64,000 nucleotides of DNA from Caulobacter vibrioides (GTDB lineage Bacteria; Pseudomonadota; Alphaproteobacteria; Caulobacterales; Caulobacteraceae), in assembly GCF_002858865.1 (NCBI RefSeq), contig NZ_PJRR01000008.1, forward strand, positions 1-64,000, read 5' to 3'. A program made the position numbers and the translations under genes. Below, in pieces: positions 17,612 to 26,102 of this stretch; the stretch's first letter is position 1, and each line of letters begins with the position of its first letter. The notes below the pieces were generated by a model. That model was not told the DNA's origin. It did not search any database and was given only the letters and a program-made list of their open reading frames with translations.

Positions 17612-17702
17612 TGGCGGAGACGGAGGGATTCGAACCCTCGATACCCTTTTGAGGTATGCCGCTTTAGCAAAGCGGTGCCTTCAGCCTCTCGGCCACGTCT
17701 CC
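17612..17702 (-). tRNA. tRNA-Ser (GCU anticodon)
   Basis: Read on the minus strand, the 91-nt sequence begins GGAGACGTGGCCGAG, has an anticodon arm CCGCT-TTGCTAA-AGCGG with anticodon GCU (plus-strand AGC at 17666-17668), a long variable arm as expected for serine, a T arm GGTTCGAATCC, and ends CTCCG-CCA with the CCA encoded. The acceptor stem pairs GGAGACG with CGTCTCC. It reads AGC/AGU codons. Its 3' end faces the IS relic and the T4SS block, the orientation seen when an element integrates at a tRNA gene, but no second copy of the 3' end was found in the window. Confidence 0.97.
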
Positions 17703-17809
17703 TCCTGAGAGGGAGCGGTTCGATAGCGTGTTCGCTTCGCGATGACAACGGCGGATGTCGGAATTTTCCGGTGTTAACGTGACGCTCAGACGGGATCGCT
17801 AGGCTGAAC

Positions 17810-19348
17810 GTGGTTTTCCCAACGACGAGCATCCTGCGTCCCGTGTCTCCTCCCCTCTCCCAGGCTGAACCCCTCGCCTTCGCCCCCACGCCGGAGACTT
17901 CTTCTCCTCGCTCGGGGGACGGAGGAGGCGATCCGTCGGGCGCGGCGAAGCGAGGGCCTTTCCGGCCGGGCCGACTGGTGCCTTCGCGCGCACGGTTGGA
18001 AACACGGCTGCTGGCCCGCACCTTTCGCGCCGTCGACATCCTGATCGCCGCCGCCGTCGCGGTTGCGGTCACCGCGCTGGGCGCGCCCATTGTGGCGGGT
18101 CTTTGGGCCATAGCCGCCTTGATCGGCCTTCGCCTTGTCGGCGCCTACGTCTTCCCGAGGAAGCAGCCTCTGACCGCGCACATGACGCGCGCGGGGCTGG
18201 CCCTCGGCGTCAGCCTGCTGATAGGGATCGGGGCCAGCCTGGCGACCGGCGGAGCCCAAACGCCTGTCGTGTGGACTCTTTTGGCGGCGTCCGGCGCCGT
18301 GGCCGGAGCGCACGTCGCCTGGTGGACGGTGATCGCACGCGGCCGCGCCCAAGGGCGACTGACGCCCAACATCGTCGTGGTCGGCGCGACCAAGAACGCC
18401 GAACGCCTGATCGAGGCGGCCATGCGGACCGGCGAGGTCAATGTGTTGGGCGTCTTCGACGACCGCCTGGACCGCGCGCCGGCCAACATCCTCGGCGTGC
18501 CGGTGTTGGGCGACACCGGCGCCCTGCTCGACCACCGCATCATGCCCTATGTTGACCGCGTCGTGATCGCGGTGGCCTCGACCGCGCAGACCCGCGTGCG
18601 GCAGCTGGTCGAGAAGCTGGACGTCCTGCCCAACCCGCTGCACCTGTTCATCGATGTCGGCGGCGCGGCCGAGGACGATGCGGCGCTGGTCCGTATCGCC
18701 GCCGGAAGCGCAGCGCCGCTCTCGGGTTCGCCCGCCTCGACCCGTCGCGCCCTGCTCAAGCGCGCCCAGGATCTGGTGGTCGCGGGCGCGGGCCTCTTGG
18801 TCGCCGGACCGGTGATGCTGCTGGTCGCCCTGGCGGTGAAGCTGGACAGCCCGGGCCCGGTCTTTTTCCGCCAGCGCCGTCACGGCTTCAATAACGAGGC
18901 GATTCTCGTCTGGAAGTTCCGCTCGATGCGGCATGAGATGGCCGACGCCAGCGCCGCCCGCCAGGTCAGCGCCGATGACGACCGCGTCACGCGCGTGGGC
19001 AAGTTCATCCGCAAGACCAGCCTTGATGAGCTGCCCCAACTGTTCAACGTGCTGACGGGCGAGATGTCGATCGTCGGCCCCCGCCCCCACGCCATCGGCA
19101 TGAAGACCGCCGGCGTGGAGTCGGCCAAGCTGGTCGCCCAGTACGCCCACCGCCATCGTATGAAGCCCGGCGTCACCGGCTGGGCCGCCATCAAGGGCTC
19201 GCGCGGTCCGGTCGACACGCCCGAAAGCGTCCGCCTGCGGGTGGCGCTGGACGTCGAGTACATCGAGCGTCAGTCGTTCTGGCTGGATATCTACATCATC
19301 GCCATGACCATCCCCTGCCTGCTGGGGGATCGGTCCGCCGTGCGCTAG
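17810..19348 (+). CDS. hfsE: Holdfast polysaccharide initiating sugar-phosphate transferase HfsE
   Basis: The protein is a polyisoprenyl-phosphate hexose-1-phosphate transferase. Hydrophobic helices lie in the N-terminal third, a Rossmann-like segment (NIVVVGATKNAERLIEAAM) in the middle, and the C-terminal catalytic bacterial sugar transferase domain shows SPGPVFFRQRRHGFNNEAI, VWKFRSMR, KTSLDELPQLFNVL and GEMSIVGPRPH. It loads the first sugar of the holdfast repeat onto undecaprenyl phosphate. hfsF follows after 7 bases. The GTG at 17810 is the longest possible start (512 residues), but the first 50 or so codons coincide with a palindromic repeat. GTG 17978 (residue 57), just before SRARLETRLLARTFRAVDIL, is a credible alternative. 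Confidence 0.92.
   Translation: MVFPTTSILRPVSPPLSQAEPLAFAPTPETSSPRSGDGGGDPSGAAKRGPFRPGRLVPSRARLETRLLARTFRAVDILIAAAVAVAVTALGAPIVAGLWAIAALIGLRLVGAYVFPRKQPLTAHMTRAGLALGVSLLIGIGASLATGGAQTPVVWTLLAASGAVAGAHVAWWTVIARGRAQGRLTPNIVVVGATKNAERLIEAAMRTGEVNVLGVFDDRLDRAPANILGVPVLGDTGALLDHRIMPYVDRVVIAVASTAQTRVRQLVEKLDVLPNPLHLFIDVGGAAEDDAALVRIAAGSAAPLSGSPASTRRALLKRAQDLVVAGAGLLVAGPVMLLVALAVKLDSPGPVFFRQRRHGFNNEAILVWKFRSMRHEMADASAARQVSADDDRVTRVGKFIRKTSLDELPQLFNVLTGEMSIVGPRPHAIGMKTAGVESAKLVAQYAHRHRMKPGVTGWAAIKGSRGPVDTPESVRLRVALDVEYIERQSFWLDIYIIAMTIPCLLGDRSAVR
17871..17956. repeat. Palindromic repeat element inside the annotated hfsE N terminus
   Basis: CCCTCGCCTTCGCC (17871-17884) is the inverted counterpart of GGCGAAGCGAGGG (17944-17956) with one extra C. 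Between them lies a smaller hairpin, GGAGA-CTTCT-TCTCC. The composition resembles intergenic palindromes elsewhere in the window, so this stretch is probably 5' untranslated rather than protein-coding. Confidence 0.5.
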
Positions 19349-19355
19349 GCCGCGC

Positions 19356-20798
19356 ATGTTCTGGCGCGGCGTCCTCGGCTATCTGCCGGTCAACATCGTC
19401 CAAGGCGTGGTGGGCCTGCTCACCATCGTCCTCTTCACGCGCCTGCTGGATCCGGCGCAATACGGCGTCTACGCCCTGGCGTTCTCGGTCTTCAGCCTGG
19501 TGCAGACCGGTCTGCTGACCTGGACCGAGGCGGCCATGGCGCGGTTCCTGGCCACGCGGAGCGAGGACGGTCGGATCGCCGACCACTTCGCGACGCTCTA
19601 TCGGCTCTGGCTCGGCGCAGCCCTGGCCGTGCCTGTGGTCGGCGGCGCGGTCCTGGCCTTCGCACCGCTGAACGGCCCCCTGCGTATCGCGCTCGCGGCC
19701 GGCTTCGCCGCCGTGCTGGTCAACAGCCTGGTGAAGCTGGCGCAGGAACGTCGACGTGCGGCGGGCGAGGTCTCGGGCGCGGCTATGCTGTCGATGGTCC
19801 AGACCGCCGGCGGCTTCGCCCTGGGCCTGGGCTTCGCGCTGGCGGGCCTGGGCGGCGCGGCGCCGCTGCTGGGGATCGGGATCGTGTCCCTGGCCTGCGT
19901 CGCCGTGGTGCTGTCGCGCGAGTTGAAGTTCATGACCGGCGGACGCTTCGATAAGGCGCTGGCGCGAACCTATTTCACCTACGGCGCGCCCGTGGCGCTG
20001 TCGCTGATCCTGGCCCTGGTGCTGGCCAGCACCGACCGCCTGCTGCTGGCGACCTTCCTCGACGAGGCCACGGTCGGTGTCTACCATGCCGGCTACTCGC
20101 TGGGCAGCCGCACGCTCGACGTGGTGTTCATCTGGCTGGGCATGGCCGGCGGTCCTGCCTTGATCCAGGCGCTGGAGCGCGGCGGCCAGCCGGCCCTGGA
20201 AGACGCCGCCCGCGAGCAGGCCGGCGTCATCGTGCTGCTGACCCTGCCCGCCGCCGTCGGCCTCGCGCTCGTCGCCCGCCCCCTGGCGGACCTGATGGTC
20301 GGCGAGGCCATGCGCGAACAAGCCAGTCACGTCACCCCATGGATCGCCGCCAGCGGCTGGCTGTCGGGCGTCACCACCTACTATCTGCTGCAGGCCTTCA
20401 CCCTGGCGCGTCGGACCTCGCTGCTGATCGTCAGCATGAGCGCGCCGGCCCTGGCCAATGTGGCCCTGAACCTTGTCCTGATCCCGCGCCTTGGCCTCGA
20501 CGGCGCGCTGATCGCCACCACGGTCAGCTACGGCCTGGGCGCCGTCGCGGCCTGGGCGCTGGGCCGCCGCGCCTGCCCTCTGCCGATCCCCTGGGCGGTG
20601 CTGACTAAGGCCGCCGGCGCGAGCCTGGCCATGGCCGCCTGCGTCGCGCTGCTTCCCGCGCCGGGCGGGCTGCTTGAACTGGTCCTGAAGGCCGGCGTCG
20701 GCGCAGCCGTCTACGGCGCCCTGGTGCTGGGCCTTGATGTCGCCGGCCTGCGCGGCAAGCTTTCCCTGATCCTTCGTCGAAAGGCGCAAGCCGCATGA
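19356..20798 (+). CDS. hfsF: Holdfast polysaccharide flippase HfsF (Wzx-like)
   Basis: The 480-residue protein has 12-14 predicted membrane helices and the MATE/Wzx pattern: an N-terminal GYLPVNIVQGVVGLLTIVLFTRLLDPAQYGVYALAFSVFS segment with the LLDPAQYGxYALA motif shared by polysaccharide flippases. It would move lipid-linked holdfast repeat units across the inner membrane. It lies 7 bases after hfsE and overlaps hfsG by 4 bases. The family is clear; the symbol comes from gene order (hfsE-F-G-H). Confidence 0.92.
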   Translation: MFWRGVLGYLPVNIVQGVVGLLTIVLFTRLLDPAQYGVYALAFSVFSLVQTGLLTWTEAAMARFLATRSEDGRIADHFATLYRLWLGAALAVPVVGGAVLAFAPLNGPLRIALAAGFAAVLVNSLVKLAQERRRAAGEVSGAAMLSMVQTAGGFALGLGFALAGLGGAAPLLGIGIVSLACVAVVLSRELKFMTGGRFDKALARTYFTYGAPVALSLILALVLASTDRLLLATFLDEATVGVYHAGYSLGSRTLDVVFIWLGMAGGPALIQALERGGQPALEDAAREQAGVIVLLTLPAAVGLALVARPLADLMVGEAMREQASHVTPWIAASGWLSGVTTYYLLQAFTLARRTSLLIVSMSAPALANVALNLVLIPRLGLDGALIATTVSYGLGAVAAWALGRRACPLPIPWAVLTKAAGASLAMAACVALLPAPGGLLELVLKAGVGAAVYGALVLGLDVAGLRGKLSLILRRKAQAA

Positions 20799-21724
20799 AC
20801 GCGCCCGTCACTGATCTGCGCCTCGAGAACGCCGCCTGGGCCGCGGCGCAGCCGCGCCTGTCGGTGCTGATCCCGACCTTCCGCGACGACCCCAGCGCCC
20901 TGCTCAAGGCCCTGGACCACACCAATGCCGCCGTAGAGGTCGTGGTGCTGGACGACGGTGGCGGCGATGACGCCCTGGCCGAACGGATCGCCCGACGGAT
21001 CGAGAAGATGCGCACGCCCGCCCGCTTCGTGCGCCTGTCGCGCAATGAGGGCCGCGCCAAGGGCCGCAATCGCTTGGCCTCGCACGCGCGCGGCGGCCAC
21101 TTCCTGTTCTTGGACAGCGACATGCTGCCCGACACCCCCGACTTCCTGGACCGCTGGTCGGCGGTGGCAGATACCGGCGCAGCGGTAGCCTTCGGCGGCT
21201 TCACCCTGGACCAGACCCCTCAGCGTCCCGAGCACGCCCTGCACCGGGCCATGGCCCTGAAGAGCGACTGCACGCCGGCGCCCGAGCGCGCCAAGGCGCC
21301 GGAAAAGCACGTCTTCACCTCGAACCTGCTGGTCCGCCGCGATGTCTTCGAGACCGTCGGCTTCGACGAGGGCTTTTCCGGCTGGGGCTGGGAGGATGTG
21401 GAGTGGGCGATGCGCGTCGCACGCCAGCATCCGATCCTGCACATCGACAACACCGCCACGCATCTGGGCCTGGACCCCGCCCCGGTGATGGCCGCCAAGT
21501 ACGAACAGTCCGCCGCCAATTTCGCGCGCGTGGTGGCCAGCCACCGCGACGTGGTCAGCGCCTATCCCAGCTACAAGGTCGCCAAGCTGCTGAAGGCCGT
21601 TCCGCTCAGCAGCGTCTGGCGGCCGCTTCTGAAAAAGGTGGCGCTGGCCGAGGCCGCGCCCGTCTCCCTTCGCGCCTTCGCCATGCGGCTCTATCGCGCG
21701 GCGCTCTACAGCGAGGCCGTCTGA
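20795..21724 (+). CDS. hfsG: Holdfast glycosyltransferase HfsG (GT2)
   Basis: The 309-residue GT-A fold glycosyltransferase has LSVLIPTFRDDPSALLKAL at its start, VVVLDDGGGDD (nucleotide-binding acid pair), NEGRAKGRNRL, and the metal-binding D-x-D as FLDSDM (Asp107, Asp109). A conserved FDEGFSGWGWEDVEWAMR block follows (acceptor/ED region). It adds a sugar, most likely an N-acetylhexosamine, to the growing holdfast repeat unit on the cytoplasmic face. It overlaps hfsF and hfsH by 4 and 1 bases. Confidence 0.92.
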   Translation: MNAPVTDLRLENAAWAAAQPRLSVLIPTFRDDPSALLKALDHTNAAVEVVVLDDGGGDDALAERIARRIEKMRTPARFVRLSRNEGRAKGRNRLASHARGGHFLFLDSDMLPDTPDFLDRWSAVADTGAAVAFGGFTLDQTPQRPEHALHRAMALKSDCTPAPERAKAPEKHVFTSNLLVRRDVFETVGFDEGFSGWGWEDVEWAMRVARQHPILHIDNTATHLGLDPAPVMAAKYEQSAANFARVVASHRDVVSAYPSYKVAKLLKAVPLSSVWRPLLKKVALAEAAPVSLRAFAMRLYRAALYSEAV

Positions 21725-22497
21725 TGCAGGTGGAATTCGAGAAGGTCGACGCCTACGAGCCCGACCGCAGCCTGAAGGGCAAGCTGCGCCGCCGGCTGAT
21801 CCGGCTGGCCCACCGCCGGCCGGCCAAGGTGGCGCTGGAGCGTCCGATGGTGTCGTTCAGCTTCGACGACGCCCCCACCACCGCCTGTGAGGCCGGCGCC
21901 AGGGCTCTGGAGGCGCGGGGCCTGCGCGGCACCTATTACTTCGCGGCGGGTCTGACGGGCCGCGACGGTCCGATGGGCCGCTACGCCACGGGCGAGGACG
22001 CGCGCCGCCTGCATGAGGCCGGCCACGAGATCGCCTGCCACACCTACTCCCACCTCGATTGCGGCCAGTCGAGCCAGGCCGAGACGCTGGCGGACGTGGA
22101 CCGCAACGCCGAGAGCCTCGCGGCCTGGGGCGCGGGAGACCCAGTCAGCTTCGCCTATCCCTACGGGGATGTGGCCGCGCCGGCCAAGACCGCGCTGAGC
22201 GGCCGGTTCAAGACGCTGCGCGCCCTGCACCACGGGCTGATCACCGACGGCGCGGATCTCAACCAGACGCCCGCCGTCGGCATCGAGGGCGAGGATGGGG
22301 AGACAGTCGCCAAGGCTTGGCTCGACAAGGCCAAGGCGCGCAAGGCCTGGCTGATCCTCTACACCCACGATGTGGCTGAGCAGCCGTCCCAATGGGGCTG
22401 CACCACGGAGGCGCTGGAGCGCCTGATCGATCGCGCCCTCGCCGACGGGTTCGATGTGGTGACCGTGGCCGAGGGCTCGCGGCGGATCGGGCTCTAG
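21724..22497 (+). CDS. hfsH: Holdfast polysaccharide deacetylase HfsH
   Basis: The 257-residue protein is a NodB-type polysaccharide deacetylase (CE4). Motif 1 is SFDDAP with Asp48/Asp49, the metal-binding histidines are His106 and His110 in CHTYSH, and motif 3 is AYPYGD. Later, LILYTHDV supplies the C-terminal His. In Caulobacter HfsH partly deacetylates holdfast N-acetylglucosamine, which is needed for anchoring and adhesion. There is no signal peptide, so the enzyme is predicted to be cytoplasmic. Its stop shares the sequence CTAG (22494-22497) with the stop of the convergent hfsC. Confidence 0.94.
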   Translation: MQVEFEKVDAYEPDRSLKGKLRRRLIRLAHRRPAKVALERPMVSFSFDDAPTTACEAGARALEARGLRGTYYFAAGLTGRDGPMGRYATGEDARRLHEAGHEIACHTYSHLDCGQSSQAETLADVDRNAESLAAWGAGDPVSFAYPYGDVAAPAKTALSGRFKTLRALHHGLITDGADLNQTPAVGIEGEDGETVAKAWLDKAKARKAWLILYTHDVAEQPSQWGCTTEALERLIDRALADGFDVVTVAEGSRRIGL

Positions 22498-23762
22498 ACT
22501 TCCTCCTGAGCCCGGTCGGAGAAGGCCAGCTTGGCGGCCAGCGAGACGAACAGCACCCAGCGGAAGTCGTTATAGACCACCGCGATGCTCTCGGTCAGGC
22601 TGACCAGGGTGAACACCACCAGGAACGGGAAGGCCAGCATCGCGCCGCGCTCGCGATAAACCGCGACCACCGCCAGCGACATGGTCTGCAGGTAGAACAG
22701 CCCCCAGGCGATCAGGCCGAACAGGCCGATGCCGAGCCACTGTTCCAGCCAGGAATTGTGGGCGTGCTGGGGGACGAACTTGGCGTCATTGACGATCCAG
22801 GCCAGCGGCCCCCAGCCGGACTTGTCGCTCCAGACCGCCGCATAACCATAGCCCTGCCAGGGTCGCTGCTCGATCTGGCGCATGGCGGCGGTCCAGATCT
22901 CGGTGCGGCCCGTCAGGGTGGCGTCCTTGCCGAGAATCTCGAACAGCATGTCCGAGGCCAGCAGCACGAACATCACCAGCAGCAGCGCCCCGGTGACCCC
23001 GGCCCAGGTGGCGGCCGCGCCGAGGGCCGGCCCGCGCTGGACGATCCACACGAACCCGAGCGCCGTCATGCCCAGCAGGAGCGAGGCCAGCGCCGTCTTG
23101 GACTGCGACAGCAGCACCAGGCCTATGGCCAGACCCGCGAACAGCGTGAAAAGCTTGGCGCGATCCGGGTTCAGCAAGGCCGCCGCGCCCAGCAGACAGG
23201 CCCCGAAGGCCATCAGTCCGCCCAGTCCGTTCTTCTCCATCCATAGCCCGCGCCAGGCGCCGGGAAAGATCTCGGTCATCACGCCGATCGAGGGAAGGGC
23301 CAGGCTGACCAGGTAGCTGGCCACGATCAGGAAGCAGTAGGTGATCGCGAACAACCGGGCCAACTCAGCCCAGCGGAAGCGAGAGGCCAGGGCCAGGCCC
23401 GCCAGGGTCGTGCAGCCGACGGCGAAGCCGCGGCGGATCGAGACATCCGGCTGGATCGACCAGGAGATCGAGGCCACGACCACGACCATCAGGATGATCA
23501 GAAACGGCTGTCGAACCGTGACCCGGACCATGTTCCAGGGCCGCCCCATGATCAGCAGGAAGGCCAGACCATAGGCGGGCAGGAACGCCACACGCAGAAG
23601 GCCCGAAGCCGCCTCGTCGGCCTTCTCTCCAAACAGCGGCAAGTGCCAGCCGGCGCTGAAGATCAACAACATCACGACGGCCACCGCCACCGTGAGGAGC
23701 GAGGGCGAGACTGCTTGAGGTCGCTCCGCGCTCCAGCCCAGGGGCGCCGGCGCGTAGGTCAC
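22494..23762 (-). CDS. hfsC: Holdfast polysaccharide polymerase HfsC (Wzy-like)
   Basis: The 422-residue polytopic membrane protein has about 11-12 helices and a Wzy_C/O-antigen ligase-type central region, including WGPLAWIVNDAKFVPQHAHNSWLEQWLGIGLFGL with the H-x-H-N-x-x-L motif in a large periplasmic loop. It would polymerise flipped holdfast repeat units. The first codon is GTG and overlaps the end of hfsB as GTGA, so hfsA-hfsB-hfsC form one minus-strand operon. In C. crescentus hfsC has a functional paralogue (hfsI) elsewhere, which is not in this window. Confidence 0.92.
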   Translation of the reverse strand: MTYAPAPLGWSAERPQAVSPSLLTVAVAVVMLLIFSAGWHLPLFGEKADEAASGLLRVAFLPAYGLAFLLIMGRPWNMVRVTVRQPFLIILMVVVVASISWSIQPDVSIRRGFAVGCTTLAGLALASRFRWAELARLFAITYCFLIVASYLVSLALPSIGVMTEIFPGAWRGLWMEKNGLGGLMAFGACLLGAAALLNPDRAKLFTLFAGLAIGLVLLSQSKTALASLLLGMTALGFVWIVQRGPALGAAATWAGVTGALLLVMFVLLASDMLFEILGKDATLTGRTEIWTAAMRQIEQRPWQGYGYAAVWSDKSGWGPLAWIVNDAKFVPQHAHNSWLEQWLGIGLFGLIAWGLFYLQTMSLAVVAVYRERGAMLAFPFLVVFTLVSLTESIAVVYNDFRWVLFVSLAAKLAFSDRAQEEV

Positions 23763-24460
23763 GGCAGGATGGCCTTCAGGAAGGCTGGCGGTTGCAGCGA
23801 GACCTTGTTGAAGAACAGCCCCGCGCAGCGTCCGCCCGCCGCCGTGATCGCATCGCGCAGCAGCGCAGGCTGACGCACGTCGGGTTGGTCGGCGGAGACG
23901 ACGAGGACGGTCTGGTCCATGTGCCGCGCGATGGTCGGCCCAGATTGCGAGCGATCGACCGAGGGGCAGTCCACGACGATGACCTCGGCGTGCTTGCGCA
24001 GCGCGCGCCAGTAGTCCGGCGACGGGATCACGTGGGCCTGCTGCCGGCCCCGCAGGGCCTCACGGTTCAAACGCGCCACCCACAGGCGCGGTCCGCCTAC
24101 GCTATGGCCAACCAGATACTTGGCGTCCGGCCAGACGCCCCCCTCGGGGTTTGGCGCGGGCGGCTGCACGGTGAAGAAAACCGACCCGTCCGGCGAGGCC
24201 GCGACCGGCGGGCCCAGCGGTCCGTAGCGTTGGGGATCGGCCGCTAGGGCCTGAAACTGGGTGGGATCGCTGAGATCCATGTCGATCAGCCAGGTCTTGC
24301 GACCCGCGCGGCGAGACGCAAAGCGCGCGAATTCGCGGGCCACGGTCGATGTGCCCTCCCCGCGCCGCGCCGCCACGAACTGAACGACGTGCGGACGGCC
24401 AGCCGGGGGCGCGCCCAGCGCACTCCACAACTCCGTCATCTCGACGTTCAAATCCACCAT
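23759..24460 (-). CDS. hfsB: Holdfast HfsB, CpsD/BY-kinase-like P-loop protein
   Basis: The 233-residue protein resembles the cytoplasmic kinase-like half of polysaccharide co-polymerases. VVQFVAARRGEGTSTVAREFA (residues 26-46) aligns with a Walker A region, but GEGTST (34-39) replaces the usual GEGKST, so the lysine is missing. WLIDMDLSDPTQF corresponds to the A' motif and VIVVDCPS to Walker B. There is no C-terminal Tyr cluster, so autophosphorylation as in CpsD/Wzc is unlikely. It probably works with HfsA to control chain length or export. It lies 74 bases after hfsA. Confidence 0.9.
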   Translation of the reverse strand: MVDLNVEMTELWSALGAPPAGRPHVVQFVAARRGEGTSTVAREFARFASRRAGRKTWLIDMDLSDPTQFQALAADPQRYGPLGPPVAASPDGSVFFTVQPPAPNPEGGVWPDAKYLVGHSVGGPRLWVARLNREALRGRQQAHVIPSPDYWRALRKHAEVIVVDCPSVDRSQSGPTIARHMDQTVLVVSADQPDVRQPALLRDAITAAGGRCAGLFFNKVSLQPPAFLKAILP

Positions 24461-24534
24461 CTACCGAATCGCTACGCGGCCAGGACTTCGCAAACTGCGA
24501 TATTAACCCTGCGGGCGAAAGGCGACCAAAGCGC

Positions 24535-26040
24535 TCACCGCTTGACGGCCGCCGTCGCCAGCACCGGCATGCCCAGGGTGCGCGAGGCCGAGGCCGGGGT
24601 CTGCAGGCCCGGACGCAGGAACATCCGCACCAGACCCGCACAAAGGGCGGTGAAACCGGCGAACATGATCGCCAGGGCCAGGACGGGCTTCTTCAGGCTC
24701 TTGCCGGTCGACGGAGCCACGGCGCGCTGGACGATGCGGATGTTGTCGCTGCTCTCGGCCGACATCTGCCGCTGAGCCTCGTCCTGCTGTTCCTTGACGG
24801 TGAAGTCGCGAACGTTCGAGGACAACACGTCGCGGTCTCGCGACAGCTCGTTGAACTGCGGCTCCAGTTGCGCCAGGCGCAGAAGGCGTGAATTCACGTC
24901 GGTCACCTGCTGGGCGTAGGCGGCCTGCGACTGCTGCAGAGCCGCGACCTCGGCTCGCAGGTCGTTGCGGGTCGTGGCCAGGGTCTGCCAGATCGGGTTC
25001 GGGCCGCTGCGGCGCGCGCCCTCGCCCGCCGTGCGGCCGGCGGCCAGGCCCGCCTCCAGCTGGGCGATCTGGGCGTTGATGTCGATCACCGGCTGGGCGT
25101 TGGGCGTGTAGCGCGACAGCAGGCCTTCCCGGTCCAGTTTCAGCTGCGCCAGCTTGGTCGACGCCGACATGTCGGTGTCGCGATAGAGGATCGTCTCGGC
25201 CGGCGTGCGCGCCAGCTCGGCCTCGACGGCCCCGAGGCGACCCGTACGGTCCTGTAGCTGAGCGTCTATAGAGTATTTCTGCTGTTCGACCTGGGCCTGC
25301 AGTTGGGTCAGCGCCGTCTTCTGGGCGTTGAAGTCGCCGATGTCGTTGGTCATCAGGAAGGACTGATAGGCCGCGTCCGCCTCGGACAGCTTCTGCGAGA
25401 AGATATCGCGCTGGCGCTCCAGAACCCGGTTGTCGCCGCCGATCAGCAGCGTGCGGCGATAGATCAGATACTCTTCAAGCAGAGTATTCAGCACTTTCTC
25501 TGCGATCTCGGGGTTCTGGTGCTGATAGGCCAGGCGGATGATCGAGTTGTCCGGCGCGGTCTCGATCTTGAGGCTCTTGGCGATCGAGTCTCGCCCCTCG
25601 GCGATCAGCTTGCGCTTCTCCTCAGGCGAAGCCACCGCGTACTTGGCGGCCGCGCTCGGGAAGATGTTTCCAAAGCCGATCTTGCGGATCACGCGCTCGC
25701 GCAGCTCGCCACTGCCCAGGATCTCGGCTTCGGACTGGATGACCTCGTCATTGGTCGGCACCGCGCCTCGGCCGGCGTCGCCGGCGCGCGGCTCATAGAC
25801 ATATTCCTGGCCCAGCCGCACGAAGAGGCTGGACTGGGCTTCGTAGCTCTTCTTCAGCGTCATGGCGAAGCCGACGCCGATCACGGCGATGACCACGAAC
25901 ACCATGAGCATAAGGAATCGCTCGCGCCACAGCAGGGTGATGAAGTCGCTGGGGGCGTAGCGCGCCCGCGCGCCGGCGCCTCCCCCCGCCATGGGCGGCG
26001 GAGAGTCGTGCGGCACGCTGATCCAGGCGCTCGTCGACAT
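24535..26040 (-). CDS. hfsA: Holdfast HfsA, Wzz-type polysaccharide co-polymerase
   Basis: The 501-residue inner-membrane protein has one helix near the N terminus (FLMLMVFVVIAVIGVGFAMTL), a long periplasmic region rich in coiled coil (about residues 190-430, Gln/Leu/Ala-rich), and a second helix near the C terminus (KKPVLALAIMFAGFTALCAGLV). The Wzz-type start SDFITLLWRERFLML and the Pro-containing region before TM2 fit polysaccharide co-polymerases. The kinase-like partner is the separate gene hfsB downstream. It is required for holdfast export in Caulobacter. It is transcribed divergently from hfsD across 85 bases. Confidence 0.93.
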   Translation of the reverse strand: MSTSAWISVPHDSPPPMAGGGAGARARYAPSDFITLLWRERFLMLMVFVVIAVIGVGFAMTLKKSYEAQSSLFVRLGQEYVYEPRAGDAGRGAVPTNDEVIQSEAEILGSGELRERVIRKIGFGNIFPSAAAKYAVASPEEKRKLIAEGRDSIAKSLKIETAPDNSIIRLAYQHQNPEIAEKVLNTLLEEYLIYRRTLLIGGDNRVLERQRDIFSQKLSEADAAYQSFLMTNDIGDFNAQKTALTQLQAQVEQQKYSIDAQLQDRTGRLGAVEAELARTPAETILYRDTDMSASTKLAQLKLDREGLLSRYTPNAQPVIDINAQIAQLEAGLAAGRTAGEGARRSGPNPIWQTLATTRNDLRAEVAALQQSQAAYAQQVTDVNSRLLRLAQLEPQFNELSRDRDVLSSNVRDFTVKEQQDEAQRQMSAESSDNIRIVQRAVAPSTGKSLKKPVLALAIMFAGFTALCAGLVRMFLRPGLQTPASASRTLGMPVLATAAVKR

Positions 26041-26087
26041 GCGAATCCGGGCGGTCTAACTTGGCTCGCACCCTGGGGCTGGCGGTC

Positions 26088-26102
26088 TTAAGGGTTCGTT
26101 AC
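26088..26102 (+). promoter_or_regulatory. CtrA-box-like sequence between hfsA and hfsD
   Basis: TTAA-GGGTTCG-TTAC matches the full CtrA consensus TTAA-N7-TTAA at seven of eight fixed positions, and another TTAA lies at 26112-26115. It sits in the 85-base divergent region between hfsA and hfsD, where both promoters must lie. The spacing is seen in the sequence; binding by CtrA is inference. Confidence 0.35.

Noticed and set aside
17612..17640. Direct repeat of the tRNA-Ser 3' end as an attachment site
   Set aside because: I looked for the GGATTCGAACCC-type segment near the left edge of the accessory block (5145-5600) and elsewhere by eye and found no second copy. A computed search would be needed to exclude short or degenerate copies.
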